Origin: Bacteroidales bacterium
GTDB lineage: Bacteria > Bacteroidota > Bacteroidia > Bacteroidales > UBA1556
Length of the DNA: 9,269 nucleotides
Reading direction: 5' to 3'
Assembly: GCA_023145955.1 (NCBI GenBank)
Contig: JAGLDA010000141.1
Location: 1 to 9,269 of the forward strand
The notes under the pieces were generated by a model that made no database searches, had not been told where the DNA came from, and saw only the letters and a program-made list of their open reading frames with translations. Positions 1 to 6,482 of the stretch are shown here, piece by piece. Both the position numbers and the translations under genes were made by a program. The first letter of the stretch is position 1, and each line of letters starts with the position of its first letter.

Positions 1-265
1 ACAAAATGTTTAATGTGAGAGTCTGTTTTAAGTATATTTTTATTAAAACTGTCACTTAATTTTACATCATTTCAAGAGAAGGCAGTTGGCTAAACTAAAT
101 ATGAATATATATATGCCAAAAATCAAGTAAAAGCTCCAAAAATTACGAATTTATAATTATTAGAATTCAAAAATTATATCGATATTCGCTTAATTGAAAT
201 TAAATAGGAAATATAATTTCTAACATATATAAATAATTGATAATCAATATTATAAATAGTAGATT
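1..265. other. AT-rich non-coding region upstream of serC
   Basis: No open frame with a recognisable product is visible here, and no tail of an upstream gene can be supported. The stretch is extremely AT-rich. It contains a perfect 10-bp palindrome ATATCGATAT at 176-185, a 7-bp inverted repeat TATAATT/AATTATA (152-158 and 172-178), and ATTGAT-A-ATCAAT at 236-248, 17 bases before the serC ATG. I found no convincing Bacteroidetes promoter (TTTG followed about 19 bases later by TAnnTTTG) on the plus strand, although the serC promoter should lie here. With this base composition such palindromes may be chance. Confidence 0.5.
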
Positions 266-1339
266 ATGAAAAAACACAATTTTTATGCAGGACCATCTAT
301 CTTGCCAAACGACACAATTAAGAATACTGCTGAAAATATAATTGACTTTGCAGGAACAGGTTTAAGTTTAATGGAAGTTTCGCACCGAGGTAAAGAGTTT
401 GTTGCTGTAATGGATGAAGCTCAATATCTATTTAAGGAATTGCTTAATATCCCAGATACACATGATGTACTTTTCTTGGGTGGTGGAGCAAGCCTTCAGT
501 TTGCTATGATTCCTTTTAATATTATGAAATCTAAAGCTGCTTATGTAAATACAGGAGCTTGGGCTAATAAAGCTGTAAAAGAGGCTAAAGGATTTGGTGA
601 AGTGGTTGAAGTTGCTAGCTCTAAGGATGCAAATTATAATTTCTTTCCAAAGGATTATGAGATTCCAACTGATGCAGATTATCTTCATATTACCACTAAT
701 AATACTATTTATGGTACTGAGCTTCATACTGATTTAGATATTGATACTCTTCTAGTAGCAGATATGTCTTCAGATATTTTCTCTCGTCCTGTTGATGTTA
801 GCAAATATGCGATTATATATGGTGGTGCTCAAAAGAACTTAGCTCCTTCAGGAATTGCTTTTGTAATTATTCGTAGAGATATTTTGGGTAAAGTTGATCG
901 TTTTATTCCTACAATGCTTGATTATAATACTCACATAAAGGGTGGTAGTATGTTTAATACTCCTCCAGTGGTTCCTATTTTTGCCGCTTTGCAAACTCTT
1001 AAGTGGTTGAAAGCTCAAGGTGGAGTAGAGGCTATGTACAAAAAGAATATAGAAAAAGCATCAATTCTTTATAATGAGATTGATACTAATCCTATGTTTA
1101 AAGGTACTGTTGTAGATAAGGAAGACCGTTCTTTGATGAATATTTGCTGGGTTATGAATGAAGGATATGAGCAATACGAAAAAGAATTCCTTGATTTTGC
1201 TACAGAAAAAGGCATGATTGGAATTAAAGGTCATCGCTCTGTAGGTGGTTATCGTGCTTCTACTTATAATGCACTACCAAAAGAAAGCGTTGAAGCATTA
1301 GTTGCTTGTATGCAAGAATTCAAAAATTTGAAAGCGTAA
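266..1339 (+). CDS. serC: Phosphoserine aminotransferase (SerC)
   Basis: This is a PLP-dependent class V aminotransferase that converts 3-phosphohydroxypyruvate and glutamate to O-phosphoserine and 2-oxoglutarate, the second step of serine synthesis. In this family it often also acts on phosphohydroxythreonine for pyridoxal phosphate synthesis. The 357 residues match the family's usual length. The N-terminus NFYAGPSILP (residues 5-14) is the hallmark start, GGAQKN at 186-191 contains the Schiff-base lysine K190, and GHRSVGGYRAS near 322-332 is the substrate phosphate-binding segment. The ATG is supported because the family signature begins four residues after it; no Shine-Dalgarno is visible, as is usual in Bacteroidetes. 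It is followed after 87 bases by serA on the same strand, giving a serine operon. The window cannot show which substrate dominates. Confidence 0.97.
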   Translation: MKKHNFYAGPSILPNDTIKNTAENIIDFAGTGLSLMEVSHRGKEFVAVMDEAQYLFKELLNIPDTHDVLFLGGGASLQFAMIPFNIMKSKAAYVNTGAWANKAVKEAKGFGEVVEVASSKDANYNFFPKDYEIPTDADYLHITTNNTIYGTELHTDLDIDTLLVADMSSDIFSRPVDVSKYAIIYGGAQKNLAPSGIAFVIIRRDILGKVDRFIPTMLDYNTHIKGGSMFNTPPVVPIFAALQTLKWLKAQGGVEAMYKKNIEKASILYNEIDTNPMFKGTVVDKEDRSLMNICWVMNEGYEQYEKEFLDFATEKGMIGIKGHRSVGGYRASTYNALPKESVEALVACMQEFKNLKA

Positions 1340-1426
1340 TTAAAATATATGTTATAGTGTTAGGTGCTTTGTGTTACTGTATGTGTCACACAGTACATAA
1401 CTATTAACACGCAACACACATAAAAT
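1340..1426 (+). other. serC-serA spacer with imperfect hairpin
   Basis: The 87-base spacer is rich in GTGTTA/TAACAC-like words. GTGTTA occurs at 1357-1362 and again at 1371-1376, and its complement TAACAC lies at 1405-1410. GTTA (1373-1376) can pair with TAAC (1398-1401), and CTGT (1377-1380) with ACAG (1390-1393), giving an imperfect nested stem-loop. No T-run follows, so it is not a simple terminator. The last 20 bases before the serA ATG are A/C-rich with hardly any G. It could be an operon-internal processing or attenuation structure, or chance pairing. Confidence 0.35.
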
Positions 1427-2347
1427 ATGACAAAAGTATTAATAGCAACAGAAAAACCATTTGCAGCTGAAGCAATTCCTCAAATTAAAAAAGTAATTGA
1501 AAGTGCTGGATTTGAAATGATTTTATTGGAAAAATATTCTGATAAAAGCGAACTGTTAACTGCTGTAGCAGATGTAGATGCAATTATTATTCGTAGCGAT
1601 AAGATTACAGAAGAGGTTATCGCTGCTGCCAAAAATCTCAAAATAGTTGTTCGTGCAGGTGCAGGTTATGATAATGTGGACTTGGCTGCTGCAACTGCTG
1701 CTGGAGTAACTGTGATGAATACTCCGGGTCAAAACTCTAACGCTGTGGCCGAATTGGCTGTAGGCCTTATGGTGATGATGGCTCGTGGTTTCTATAATGG
1801 TAAAGCTGGTACCGAGCTTAAGGATAGAACAATTGGAATTCATGCTTATGGTAATGTTGGCCGTTATGTTGGTCAAATAGCTAAAGGTTTTGGAATGAAA
1901 GTTTATGCTTTTGACCCATTCCTAACAAAAGAAGCAATTGAAAAAGATGGTGTAATTGCTGTTGATTCTGCTGAAGAATTATATGCAAAATGCCAGTATA
2001 TATCATTACATATTCCTGCCAACGATAAAACTAAAGAATCTATTGGGTACGATATTTTATCAAAAATGCCGAAGGGAGCTGTTTTAGTTAATACTGCTCG
2101 TAAAGAGGTCATTCATGAAGCTGAAATGATAAAACTGATGGAGGATCGTAACGATTTTTCTTATATCTCTGATATTGCTCCTGTAAATAAAGATATTTTT
2201 GCTGAAAAATTTGAGGGAAGATTCTTCTTTACTCCTAAAAAAATGGGAGCTCAAACTCTTGAGGCAAATGTAAATGCAGGTGTAGCAGGAGCAGAGCAAA
2301 TTGCAGCTTTTATTAATAATGGTGATTCTACTTATAAAGTTAATTAA
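1427..2347 (+). CDS. serA: D-3-phosphoglycerate dehydrogenase, short type without ACT domain
   Basis: This NAD-dependent 2-hydroxyacid dehydrogenase oxidises 3-phosphoglycerate to 3-phosphohydroxypyruvate, the committed step of serine synthesis. At 306 residues it consists only of the substrate- and nucleotide-binding domains. The C-terminal ACT/ASB domains that give serine feedback in longer SerA proteins are absent, so allosteric inhibition by serine is not expected through that route. RAGAGYDNVD near residues 77-86 is the substrate-binding loop. The dinucleotide-binding loop reads GIHAYGNVG (137-145), with Ala140 in place of the first glycine of GxGxxG. Catalytic Arg is R225 in NTARKE. The usual catalytic His of TPHxG is replaced: TPKKMGAQT (269-277) has lysine there. 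Both changes are, as I recall, typical of Bacteroidetes SerA and related Entamoeba enzymes, so this is probably an active variant. It lies between serC and the DUF1015 gene. Confidence 0.94.
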   Translation: MTKVLIATEKPFAAEAIPQIKKVIESAGFEMILLEKYSDKSELLTAVADVDAIIIRSDKITEEVIAAAKNLKIVVRAGAGYDNVDLAAATAAGVTVMNTPGQNSNAVAELAVGLMVMMARGFYNGKAGTELKDRTIGIHAYGNVGRYVGQIAKGFGMKVYAFDPFLTKEAIEKDGVIAVDSAEELYAKCQYISLHIPANDKTKESIGYDILSKMPKGAVLVNTARKEVIHEAEMIKLMEDRNDFSYISDIAPVNKDIFAEKFEGRFFFTPKKMGAQTLEANVNAGVAGAEQIAAFINNGDSTYKVN

Positions 2348-2466
2348 TAATTTGTTTGCTATTGTCAGACTTCGATACAATTTGCTACGCAAATCACTTA
2401 GCCTGATAACAATAAACAACGAACAATAAACAACAAACAATTAAGCAACAAACAACAAATAATATT
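2348..2466 (+). repeat. Nested inverted repeat and A/C-rich leader before the DUF1015 gene
   Basis: The 119-base gap between serA and the DUF1015 gene has two parts. At 2361-2413 there is a nested inverted repeat: inner perfect stem ATTTGC/GCAAAT (2380-2385, 2389-2394) with a 3-base loop, an outer stem TCAGACT/AGCCTGA (2365-2371, 2400-2406) with one mismatch, and flanking ATTG/CAAT. At 2408-2460 there is a run made almost only of A and C, including the 13-base direct repeat AACAATAAACAAC (2408-2420 and 2422-2434). The first part resembles a small REP-like dispersed repeat. The second is probably an unstructured translation leader for the SD-less downstream gene. Confidence 0.5.
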
Positions 2467-3717
2467 ATGGCAATAATAAAACCGTTTAAGGGCCTTCGCC
2501 CTCCAAAGGACATAGCTCAAAACTTGGCATGTCTTCCTTATGATGTTATGAATGCTGCTGAGGCTGCAGAAATGGCTAAAGGAAAAGATTGTTCTTTATT
2601 ACATATCACTAGGTCAGAGATAGACCTTCCAGAAGGTACTGATGTTCATTCGGAACTAGTGTATAATAAATCAGTTGAGAACTTTAAGAAGTTTCAGAAC
2701 GAAGGCTGGTTGGTAAAAGAAAATGATGCTAAATACTATATTTATGCGCAAACAATGGATGGCCGTACTCAGTATGGTATTGTAGGTGCTGCTGCATGTC
2801 AAGATTATGTTGATGGTATTATTAAGAAGCATGAGCTTACTCGTCCTGAAAAGGAAGAAGATCGTATGATTCTTACTCGTTATACTAACGCCAATATAGA
2901 GCCAGTATTCTTTTCTTATAAAGCTGTGCCAGAAATTGATGAGATTGTTGCTACAGTTGTTAATAAAACTCCAGCAACATACGATTTTACTGCTGAGGAT
3001 GGCTTTGGTCACCACTTTTGGGTAGTTAATGATAAAACTATGAATGCTGATCTTGAGCGTTTATTTTCTGAGAAGGTTCCTTTTACTTATGTAGCTGATG
3101 GTCATCATCGTACTGCTGCTGCTGCTCTTATTGGAGCCGAAAAAACTAAGCAGAATCCTAATCATACTGGTGACGAAGCTTATAACTATTTTATGGCTGT
3201 TCATTTTCCAGATAATCAATTGAAAATTATTGATTATAACCGTGTTGTGAAGGATCTTAATGGAATGTCTGCTGAAGAGTTATTGGAGAAATTAGATGCT
3301 AATTTCAATGTGGAGAAAATAGGTGCTGATATATATAAGCCAGCAAAACTTCATGAGTTTAGTATGTACTTAAATAAGAATTGGTACAAACTTACAGCTA
3401 AGGAAGGTACTTATAACGATAATGATCCAATTGGCGTTCTAGATGTTACTATTCTTTCAAATTTAATTCTTGATGAGCTATTAGATATTAAAGATTTGAG
3501 AACATCAAATCGTATTGAGTTTGTTGGTGGAATTAGAGGCCTTGGAGAATTAAGCAAGCGTGTTGACTCTGGCGATATGGAAGTAGCTTTTGCTCTTTAC
3601 GCTGTATCTATGGATCAGCTTATTAATATTGCTGATACAGGTAATATTATGCCTCCAAAAACTACATGGTTCGAACCTAAGCTTCGTAGTGGATTAGTTA
3701 TTCACTCTTTAGATTAG
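2467..3717 (+). CDS. DUF1015 family protein of the serine operon
   Basis: This 416-residue soluble protein belongs to the DUF1015 family, recognised by the N-terminal RPPKDIAQNLACLPYDV (residues 11-27) and the strongly conserved VADGHHRTAAA segment (DGHHR at 211-215). No signal peptide or membrane segment is visible. From memory, the family is repeatedly found beside serA and serC in anaerobic bacteria, and here it is the third gene of that operon, followed directly by the terminator. A DGHHR motif is also, as I recall, a feature of ParB/sulfiredoxin-fold free-serine kinases (SerK, SbnI). This makes a role in serine/phosphoserine interconversion plausible, and no SerB phosphatase is encoded in the window. 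The family assignment is solid; the biochemical function is inference only. The ATG is chosen because the family's N-terminal motif begins soon after it; no Shine-Dalgarno is present. Confidence 0.92.
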   Translation: MAIIKPFKGLRPPKDIAQNLACLPYDVMNAAEAAEMAKGKDCSLLHITRSEIDLPEGTDVHSELVYNKSVENFKKFQNEGWLVKENDAKYYIYAQTMDGRTQYGIVGAAACQDYVDGIIKKHELTRPEKEEDRMILTRYTNANIEPVFFSYKAVPEIDEIVATVVNKTPATYDFTAEDGFGHHFWVVNDKTMNADLERLFSEKVPFTYVADGHHRTAAAALIGAEKTKQNPNHTGDEAYNYFMAVHFPDNQLKIIDYNRVVKDLNGMSAEELLEKLDANFNVEKIGADIYKPAKLHEFSMYLNKNWYKLTAKEGTYNDNDPIGVLDVTILSNLILDELLDIKDLRTSNRIEFVGGIRGLGELSKRVDSGDMEVAFALYAVSMDQLINIADTGNIMPPKTTWFEPKLRSGLVIHSLD

Positions 3718-3733
3718 TATATAAATAAAATAT

Positions 3734-3763
3734 AAAGGCGAGCTATTTGGTTCGCCTTTTTTT
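3734..3763 (+). terminator. Rho-independent terminator of the serC-serA-DUF1015 operon
   Basis: A perfect 8-bp stem AAAGGCGA (3734-3741) / TCGCCTTT (3752-3759) can extend inward by one G-T and one C-G pair, leaving a six-base loop. It is followed by an unbroken T-run (3757-3763). It starts 17 bases after the DUF1015 stop codon, the classic position for an intrinsic terminator. Confidence 0.93.
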
Positions 3764-3774
3764 ATACTTTAAAA

Positions 3775-4188
3775 ATGGAATTTGTCAAAAAATACATAAA
3801 AATTATAGGTGTTGTCGTATTTGTTATTATTATGCTAGCTGTATTTTTAAATGGATATTTAACAAATAGAAAGCTTGAGAATGATAAAATGTACACCGTA
3901 GCAACGGTTCTAAGAATAAGTGTAAATTCCAGTATTGGAGAAAGTGTGCATTATATATATTCTGTTAATGACAGCATTTTTTATGCTAGTGATAATTTTT
4001 ATGTAAATGAATATGGCTTTACATTACAGAATATTATAAAAACTAGAATTGTAGTAAAATATCAAAAGTCAGATCCGCAAAATAGCAAATTATTGCCAAA
4101 TATACGTATTGGAGATAAAGTTAAAGCTCCAAATGGTGGCTGGGCTTCTATTCCTGTGCAGGAAGATAAGCGATGTGTTCTTGAGTGA
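3775..4188 (+). CDS. Small membrane-anchored protein of unknown function
   Basis: I do not recognise a named family. The 137 residues begin with a short basic stretch (MEFVKKYIK), then one strongly hydrophobic segment at about 9-28 (IIGVVVFVIIMLAVFL core), then a polar region rich in short beta-like stretches. This suggests a single-pass inner-membrane protein with an exported C-terminal domain, or an uncleaved signal anchor. No lipobox cysteine follows the hydrophobic segment. VVKYQKSDPQNSKLLPN (93-109) resembles a segment seen in small Bacteroidetes membrane proteins of unknown function (from memory, unverified). The ATG lies 11 bases after the T-run of the upstream terminator and no promoter is evident, so expression may depend on read-through or a promoter inside the DUF1015 gene. 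Codon use looks like the neighbours. Convergent to ackA, 66 bases from its stop. Confidence 0.75.
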   Translation: MEFVKKYIKIIGVVVFVIIMLAVFLNGYLTNRKLENDKMYTVATVLRISVNSSIGESVHYIYSVNDSIFYASDNFYVNEYGFTLQNIIKTRIVVKYQKSDPQNSKLLPNIRIGDKVKAPNGGWASIPVQEDKRCVLE

Positions 4189-4203
4189 ATATTTTAATAA
4201 AAA

Positions 4204-4231
4204 AAGCAGATACTCAAAAGAGCATCTGCTT
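4204..4231 (-). terminator. Intrinsic terminator of the pta-ackA operon (convergent junction)
   Basis: The stem AAGCAGAT (4204-4211) / ATCTGCTT (4224-4231) is perfect over 8 bp and continues, after an A/C mismatch, with CTC/GAG around an AAAA loop. On the minus strand the stem is followed by a run of seven Ts (complement of the A-run 4199-4205), starting about 24 bases after the ackA stop. On the plus strand only two Ts follow, so it should act mainly on transcripts from ackA and less well on the small membrane-protein gene, although the hairpin could still stabilise that mRNA 3' end. Confidence 0.88.
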
Positions 4232-4254
4232 CAATAAATTTGTTGAAAATATTC

Positions 4255-5457
4255 TTATTTATTGTTCAATATTTCAATAGTATCACGTGCAATAACCAAT
4301 TCCTCATTAGTAGGGATTACCCATACTTGAACCCTTGATTCTTTATTGCTAAGGTTGATTTCTTTTCCTCTTAGTCCCTTATTAGCTTCGTGATTAAAAT
4401 CAACGCCTAAAAACTCTAATCCGTCAACCACATTCTTACGTGTTTCGTCAGCATTTTCACCAATTCCTCCAGTAAAAATAATTGCATCTACACCGCCCAT
4501 TATGGCAGCATAAGCACCAATATATTTTTTGATTCGGTATTCGTACATTCTTAAAGCCAAGATAGCGCGTTCATTACCTTCTTCAGCCGCAGCTTCAACC
4601 TCGCGCATATCACTTGATACTCCCGAAACACCAATCACTCCACTATGCTTATTCACAAGAGTATTAGTAGCATTAAGCCCAATATCTTCCTTATTCATAA
4701 TAAAAGTAAGAGCTCCTACATCTAAGTCACCAGTTCTAGTTCCCATCATAAGACCTTCTACAGGAGTCATGCCCATGCTTGTGTCTACAGATTTGCCATT
4801 TTTGATAGCAGCAATTGAAGCACCATTACCTAGATGGCAAGTTATTACTTTTGAGTTATTGATATCTATATTGGAAATCTCAGATAAGCGTTGTGATACA
4901 AATTTATGACTTGAACCATGGAATCCATAACGACGAATACCATGCTTTTTGTATAATGCATATGGTATTGCATACATATATGATTTAGGCTCCATTGTTT
5001 GATGAAAAGCAGTATCAAAAACTCCGCACTGAGGTGTGCCAGGCATTAATTCATTAACTGCATATATTCCTTTTAAGTTTGGCGGGTTGTGTAGGGGAGC
5101 AAGCTCTACAACGTCTTCCATAGTGCTAATTACATCATTATTGATGCTTACACTACCATTGAAAACTTCGCCACCATGTACTACTCTATGGCCAACAGCT
5201 TCAATTTCACTAAGCTCTTTTATACTTCCATGCTTTTCGGATGTTAACACTCCTAAAACGTACTCTATGCCTTGTTGGTGGTCAAATATATTCCCCTCCA
5301 ATTTAATGGTATCTCCATCATTTCTTTTATTCTTTATATATGAGCCGTTTAAACCAACTTTATCAACTAGTCCTGAGGCTAATACACTTTCGTCTTTCAT
5401 GTCAAATAATTGATATTTTATTGACGAACTTCCACAGTTTATTACTAATACTTTCAT
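4255..5457 (-). CDS. ackA: Acetate kinase
   Basis: This cytosolic enzyme converts acetyl phosphate and ADP to acetate and ATP, the energy-yielding last step of acetate fermentation; it is reversible. The 400 residues are the normal family length. Numbering matches the well-studied Methanosarcina thermophila enzyme closely: N7 in the opening NCGSSSIK, R91 in GHRVVHGG, H123, D148 in FDTAFHQ, H180 in GFHGSSH, R241 in GTRTGDLD, the FTGGIGEN loop at 328-335, and E385 for magnesium binding. All expected catalytic residues are present, so the gene looks intact and active. It is last in the pta-dehydrogenase-ackA transcript, 30 bases after the preceding stop, and ends just before an intrinsic terminator. 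The ATG is supported by the family start MKVLVINCGSSS. Confidence 0.98.
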   Translation of the reverse strand: MKVLVINCGSSSIKYQLFDMKDESVLASGLVDKVGLNGSYIKNKRNDGDTIKLEGNIFDHQQGIEYVLGVLTSEKHGSIKELSEIEAVGHRVVHGGEVFNGSVSINNDVISTMEDVVELAPLHNPPNLKGIYAVNELMPGTPQCGVFDTAFHQTMEPKSYMYAIPYALYKKHGIRRYGFHGSSHKFVSQRLSEISNIDINNSKVITCHLGNGASIAAIKNGKSVDTSMGMTPVEGLMMGTRTGDLDVGALTFIMNKEDIGLNATNTLVNKHSGVIGVSGVSSDMREVEAAAEEGNERAILALRMYEYRIKKYIGAYAAIMGGVDAIIFTGGIGENADETRKNVVDGLEFLGVDFNHEANKGLRGKEINLSNKESRVQVWVIPTNEELVIARDTIEILNNK

Positions 5458-5487
5458 GTTATATACTTCTTAAAATGTCAATAATTA

Positions 5488-6453
5488 TTAATTACCTAGG
5501 TTAAAAATAGAACCGTTTTTTTCTTCTTTCTTACCATTTTTATAACAGTAAAAACCATTTTCTGATTTTACACCAAACATTCCTGTTCTAACCATTCTTT
5601 TAATAATTGGAGAGGTTTTATATTTTGGGTCACCATATTCATTATATAAACCTTCCATCCACTTGGTTAGTTTGTCTAGTCCAATACGATCAGCCATAGT
5701 AAAAGGGCCACGCTGCATACCATACCCCATTTGCATTGTTTTGTCTATTTGAGCAACGGTACTAACGCCTTCCATTAATAACTCACAGGCCTCATTTATC
5801 ATTGGTACAATTAAGCGAGTGCTTATATTTCCTGGAGAGCCATTTATATTAATAGTCTCTTTACCAATTGCACGTATAAAACGGTATAATGCTTCTGTAC
5901 TTTCTTTATTGGTATTATGGCATTTGTTTACTTCTATTACTCTAGTTGTAAGTGCTGGAGCAATAAAATGTACACCTATTGCACGACATGGTTTCTCTAA
6001 TTCAGAAGCCAAGTCGGATATAACTATTGTTGATGCATTTGAAATTAGTAAAGCATTACCTGCTATTACTTTTTCGGCTTTTCTAAATACCTCCTTACGT
6101 GTAGGTTGGTTTGGAATCCATTTTTTTGTGTTAATAGCCTCTATAACAATATTGCAATCAGCTAATTTCTTATAATCAGTAGAGCCCTCAACTCTTGATA
6201 AAATTGCTCTTTTATCTCCTTCGGTCATTCCCCAATGGCTAATGATATCATCAATTTGATTGCTAATACCATTAAAAGAGCTCTTTACTTTATCTTCAGA
6301 AATTTCAATAAATACAACATCAATTCCACTTTTACTAACTAAGATAGTAAGCTCTTGCCCCATTGTGCCACAGCCTATTATTCCTACTTTGATAGTTCCA
6401 GAATCTGATTTTAAGCTCTTGCTTAATGCATAATCTTCTAGTTTTTCCTTCAT
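5488..6453 (-). CDS. Divergent 3-hydroxyacyl-CoA (3-hydroxybutyryl-CoA) dehydrogenase-like protein
   Basis: This protein has the 3HCDH fold: an NAD-binding domain with GCGTMG (27-32) and a C-terminal dimerisation domain ending in the family's typical GVKSENGFYCY (294-304). Classical members reduce acetoacetyl-CoA to 3-hydroxybutyryl-CoA or run the reverse reaction. The 321 residues exceed the usual 280 or so because of about 20 extra N-terminal residues, a short insertion near 109-118 (KKWIPNQPT), and a polar C-terminal tail. The catalytic pair H162 (VHFIAP) and E174 is kept, as is S141 in SNAST. However, the Asn of HFFNP is Ala165, and the Asn of GFVVNR is Thr212 (GNISTR). Substrate or even reaction may therefore differ from a standard Hbd. 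AAAGGA lies 7 bases before the ATG, supporting this start. It sits between pta and ackA with spacers of about 30 bases, so it is presumably co-transcribed. Confidence 0.85.
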   Translation of the reverse strand: MKEKLEDYALSKSLKSDSGTIKVGIIGCGTMGQELTILVSKSGIDVVFIEISEDKVKSSFNGISNQIDDIISHWGMTEGDKRAILSRVEGSTDYKKLADCNIVIEAINTKKWIPNQPTRKEVFRKAEKVIAGNALLISNASTIVISDLASELEKPCRAIGVHFIAPALTTRVIEVNKCHNTNKESTEALYRFIRAIGKETININGSPGNISTRLIVPMINEACELLMEGVSTVAQIDKTMQMGYGMQRGPFTMADRIGLDKLTKWMEGLYNEYGDPKYKTSPIIKRMVRTGMFGVKSENGFYCYKNGKKEEKNGSIFNLGN

Positions 6454-6460
6454 TATATTT

Positions 6461-6466
6461 TCCTTT
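6461..6466 (-). promoter_or_regulatory. Shine-Dalgarno site for the dehydrogenase gene
   Basis: On the minus strand AAAGGA is placed 7 bases before the ATG at 6453. It is the clearest ribosome binding site in the window; the other genes show A-rich leaders without a good match. It fixes the start and gives the internal gene of the operon its own translation signal. Confidence 0.6.
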
Positions 6467-6482
6467 ATTATATTATCTATAA

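Noticed and set aside
191..221. Sigma70-like TTGAAA...TATAAT upstream of serC
   Set aside because: The spacing is about 12 bases rather than 17, and the organism's other sites fit the Bacteroidetes TAnnTTTG type; I cannot support it as a promoter.
1556..2440. Open frames on the minus strand opposite serA
   Set aside because: They are antisense shadows: low-complexity Ser/Thr/His/Ile-rich translations, no family features, and the plus strand carries an unmistakable serA.
2408..2460. Possible CRISPR-like or tandem repeat array
   Set aside because: Only two copies of a 13-base A/C word, with a single base between them, plus loose related words; there are no spacers of regular length.
2671..3015. 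Minus-strand open frame opposite the DUF1015 gene
   Set aside because: It lies wholly inside a conserved gene on the other strand, has no promoter or family signature and reads like back-translated codons.
4529..5413. Open frames on the plus strand opposite ackA
   Set aside because: The ackA reading covers the whole stretch with all catalytic residues; the antisense translations have no recognisable motif and are Ser/Pro/Leu-rich as expected from reversed codons.
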